Source: a bacterium D16-56 | GTDB taxonomy: Bacteria > Bacillota > Clostridia > Lachnospirales > Lachnospiraceae | Assembly (NCBI GenBank): GCA_003611875.1 | Contig: RAYY01000002.1 | Coordinates: 124,001 to 188,000 of the forward strand | Length of the DNA stretch: 64,000 bases | Direction: 5' to 3' | Shown here: one piece after another, positions 61,573 to 64,000 of the stretch | How the letters are laid out: the number at the start of each line of letters is the position of its first letter | Position numbering within the stretch: position 1 is the first letter of the stretch | Program-made: the position numbers and the translations under genes | Notes under the pieces: model-generated | The model's input: only the letters and a program-made list of their open reading frames with translations | Told to the model about the DNA's origin: nothing | The model's database searches: none

Positions 61573-61740
61573 CTCGGAAGCTGTCTCACAATAGTCTCCA
61601 TAAGACATTTTGCTGTTTAGAAACCGTCCCACTTTCCATCACCTCCTTCATCGGGCCAAATCCCCTTTCACCAGCCTTCTTTCATCATAACATAAATCCC
61701 TGATTCTTCCAATACCAGATCCATACGGCAAATGGATTTT

Positions 61741-61770
61741 AAAGGGCGCTGCCCAAAAGCAGCGCCCTTT
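61741..61770 (-). terminator. Terminator of the M16C peptidase gene
   Basis: AAAGGGCGCTGC and GCAGCGCCCTTT pair perfectly around a 6-nt loop, two bases after the peptidase stop codon on the minus strand. The T-tract is short (TTTAAAAT). Confidence 0.65.
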
Positions 61771-61772
61771 CT

Positions 61773-64000
61773 TCATCCCACGCTTCCAGAAAGGTTTTTC
61801 ACCTCCCCGAATACCTTCCGGTTCGCCTCGATTTTATCCTCATTTCCCACTACGCAGAAGCTGTTGGTATCCAGAATAGCCTGAATCATACCGGCTAAAG
61901 CGCGGATATCCTCCTTGCATGCGCCCAAAATCTGATCCCTCTCCTCCTGCAGCATATCCTCTGTCACCCCTGACAGATAGGCCGACAAAGCCCGGCTTCC
62001 TTTAATGAACGGAGTGAGAGGTGTGTCTAAGCTGCTGATGGCGCCAATCACATACTTGGTCATATCCCTCTCATCCGGATCAAATTCCTCCAGATACTTT
62101 ACAATCCCCTCATAGACCTGATTTGTTTCTGTTAGGTTGGGATCCCGATAAGACACCAGATATCCCTCTCCAGACCGCCCAAAGCCGCTCATACACCCAT
62201 ACGCTCCGCCCTTTACCCGGATATTGAGCCACAGATAATCATAGCTTAAGATCACCTGCAAAATCTTTAAGACGCCTGTATACTCATACCCTTTCTTTCG
62301 GAAATCTCCACACCGGGCCACGTAATTCACTTGAGAAGATGTTTTTAAGCCTTCATTGCGGTTCTCTACCGGATGGACAAACTCATACCGTTTCCCGCTT
62401 CCCTCCGGCAGGCAGTCCGTCAGCTTTCTCATGGAATCAGGCAGCTTCTCATATCCCTTCTCGTCTGCCGTATAGCTGATCAATAGATTGGAGCGGGTAA
62501 ACAGTATGCTGCTGACCTGTAAAAGCTTATCCATCACCTGCTCCTTCTTTGCATCAAAGTTCCGGCAGACATCCTCCAAGAACTGAAAATAAGCGGTTCC
62601 GCCCACAATTTCGTTAAAATACGCAGTAGGAGAAAAATAGGAAGTGGCCCGTGACACTGCCGTGCTGTGTCCTGCATTTTCCAGTCTCATCTTTGCCCGG
62701 GAACGAGTCTCCTCCAAAACCTCCCGAAGACGCTTCTCATCACGAAAAACAGACCGGCACAAAATTTCCTCCAGAATCTCAAATCCAAAATCCAGCCGGT
62801 CATACAAGACCCTGACCACTGCCACAAGAGCTCCCGTAAAATGCTCCGGCTCCTTCAGATTCCCATAAGAAGCCACGGAAAAATCCACGCCCCCGCTGTT
62901 TAAATAAATCTCACTGGTCAGGTCTGCATAGCTGTAATGCTCCGTATCCACGCCGCCCAGAACCGATTTTAAGAGCCCCACATAGTACAGATCCTCCTGG
63001 GGAACCACATCAGTCCGAAACAAAACCTTCAGATATCCAATCCCCGATGTGAAAATATTGTGGTGCAGCACCGTGATTCCATGCTCCTGTTTTTCGGTCC
63101 AGCAAAGCTTCTCCCCCTGTTTTCCGATATCCTCCCTTTCCAGAAGCGGAATCTTTGCCAGATCCTCCGGAGAAGAAGGCATATCCTGATAAGCCTCCAG
63201 CTCCCTCGTGGCTTTCACAAGCTCTTTCACCTGCCCGCCGCTTAACGATTCCTTGTAGGCAGCAAGGCTTTTTGCCGTCTTCTCCTCCTGCTTTGCCGTC
63301 AAATTTCTCTCAGGGCTTAAGATCACCACTGCCTCAAACGGATTATCCAGAAGATATTCTCGGATCAGGTTTTCAAAATATCCTTCCTCCACCCGCTTTT
63401 TCAGCTCATCAAAGGTATGCTGGTACTCTAAATGCATCATGGGATCCCCGTCATACAGCCAACTGTCCAAGCTTTGTATACCCCACATCAACCCCTTTGG
63501 AGTAGAGCCATAATCCGCTTCCCGGTATTTAAATTCATAATAATTCATACCAGCCATCAGGCTCTTTTTATTGATTCCCTGATCTGCCAGCCTGCGCAGG
63601 GTTCCCTTTACCACTGCCAGAAATTCTCCCCGCTGCTCCCGCCCGGCATCCTTGGCAATCACCGTAAAATAGGGCTGCAGAATCCCGCTCTCATACCCGC
63701 CCAGCACGTCCTTTCCGATTCCGGCATCAAGAAGCGCCTGCTTCAAAGGAGCTCCCGGCGCTCCTAAAAGCGTATATTCCAAAATCTGAAAAGCCACATA
63801 AAGCATAGGGTCCAGATCCGTGCCCACCACAGTGCTTAAAGAAAGATAGGTCTTATTTTCCTCCGGCTCCTCCCCGGTAATGGAGTAAAAAATCTCCCGC
63901 TCCTGCGGCTTTTCAAAAGGCTTCTGCTCCGGAATATGAGAATCCACCTGTCTTTCATCATAATGACACAAGTATTCCTCATCCAGCCAAGTAAGCTTCT
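61773..64000 (-). CDS. M16C insulinase-family (presequence protease-like) peptidase, N-terminus outside window
   Basis: At least 742 residues of an open frame that runs off the right edge. The sequence matches the M16C/PreP type: LDPMLYVAFQILEYTLLGAP, LYDGDPMMHLEYQHTFDELK, the second M16 half with ITVLHHNIFTSGIGYLKVLF, NSGGVDFSV and NIRVKGGAYGCMSGFGRSG. The zinc-binding HxxEH motif would lie in the missing N-terminal part. Family members of nearly 1000 residues degrade peptides. The stop is followed directly by a terminator, and era lies downstream with its own gap. Confidence 0.88.
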   Translation of the reverse strand, partial: KLTWLDEEYLCHYDERQVDSHIPEQKPFEKPQEREIFYSITGEEPEENKTYLSLSTVVGTDLDPMLYVAFQILEYTLLGAPGAPLKQALLDAGIGKDVLGGYESGILQPYFTVIAKDAGREQRGEFLAVVKGTLRRLADQGINKKSLMAGMNYYEFKYREADYGSTPKGLMWGIQSLDSWLYDGDPMMHLEYQHTFDELKKRVEEGYFENLIREYLLDNPFEAVVILSPERNLTAKQEEKTAKSLAAYKESLSGGQVKELVKATRELEAYQDMPSSPEDLAKIPLLEREDIGKQGEKLCWTEKQEHGITVLHHNIFTSGIGYLKVLFRTDVVPQEDLYYVGLLKSVLGGVDTEHYSYADLTSEIYLNSGGVDFSVASYGNLKEPEHFTGALVAVVRVLYDRLDFGFEILEEILCRSVFRDEKRLREVLEETRSRAKMRLENAGHSTAVSRATSYFSPTAYFNEIVGGTAYFQFLEDVCRNFDAKKEQVMDKLLQVSSILFTRSNLLISYTADEKGYEKLPDSMRKLTDCLPEGSGKRYEFVHPVENRNEGLKTSSQVNYVARCGDFRKKGYEYTGVLKILQVILSYDYLWLNIRVKGGAYGCMSGFGRSGEGYLVSYRDPNLTETNQVYEGIVKYLEEFDPDERDMTKYVIGAISSLDTPLTPFIKGSRALSAYLSGVTEDMLQEERDQILGACKEDIRALAGMIQAILDTNSFCVVGNEDKIEANRKVFGEVKNLSGSVG

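Noticed and set aside
1-64000. tRNA or rRNA genes
   Set aside because: No cloverleaf-like or rRNA-like segments were recognised by eye on either strand; a covariance search would settle it.

Overview
The window reads as chromosomal DNA of a Clostridia member, most likely Lachnospiraceae. The basis is moderate GC, strong AGGAGG ribosome sites, HemZ, a Rel of clostridial layout, Era and RecO near each other, AgrC/LytTR two-component pairs, and fragments of IS1182- and ISL3-type transposases. I do not assign a genus. Most genes lie on the minus strand. No rRNA, tRNA, CRISPR array or prophage was seen.

Regions: (1) 0.2-5.9 kb is an alpha-glucoside utilisation operon (PTS EIIBCA, GH13 glucosidase, HAD phosphatase and a decayed HPr-like stub) with a divergent AraC-type regulator. 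(2) 5.9-20 kb is a plasticity and decay zone. It holds fragments of a flavodoxin-like protein, a DUF1016 nuclease, two transposases and a CadA-type metal ATPase with a large internal deletion. It also holds a frameshifted peptide/nickel-type ABC operon whose first permease is fused to a LysR DNA-binding domain. Intact islands inside it are a TetR-controlled heterodimeric ABC transporter and an Rrf2-controlled flavodoxin/ferredoxin gene. (3) 20-39 kb is mostly housekeeping: HemZ, a metallo-hydrolase, Rel, an amino-acid ABC transporter with an unusual leader, a lipase, three RNA-modification enzymes, a YgiQ radical SAM protein, an SDR and HAD proteins. (4) 38.7-45 kb has a LysR regulator divergent from an AGCS symporter, followed by an IscR-like Rrf2 regulator, TcdA, an NSS symporter and a secreted protein. 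(5) 45-54 kb is a long minus-strand operon from a consensus promoter near 53.9 kb: NRAMP-fold transporter, PxpB, PxpC, biotin carrier protein, biotin carboxylase, PxpA, then a LytTR regulator and an AgrC-like kinase, then a small charged protein. (6) 54.5-64 kb has a second regulator/kinase/small-protein module, a conserved unknown protein, RecO, a NusG-II domain protein, a cupin, a 52-bp tandem repeat array, Era and a truncated M16C peptidase.

How parts work together: region 1 imports and cleaves a phosphorylated alpha-glucoside. Region 5 should import and open 5-oxoproline or a similar lactam. The biotin carboxylase and carrier beside the carboxyltransferase-like PxpB/PxpC raise the possibility of a biotin-dependent step, and the co-transcribed two-component pair suggests signal control of neighbouring or distant genes. 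The NRAMP-like transporter lacks the usual metal-binding motifs, so an organic substrate is plausible.

Beyond genes, the window has a dispersed intergenic repeat family (five copies, two of them about 95-100 bp with a terminal hairpin), the tandem array whose unit repeats the cupin ribosome-binding site, several nested operator-like palindromes at consensus promoters, and very long hairpins between operons.
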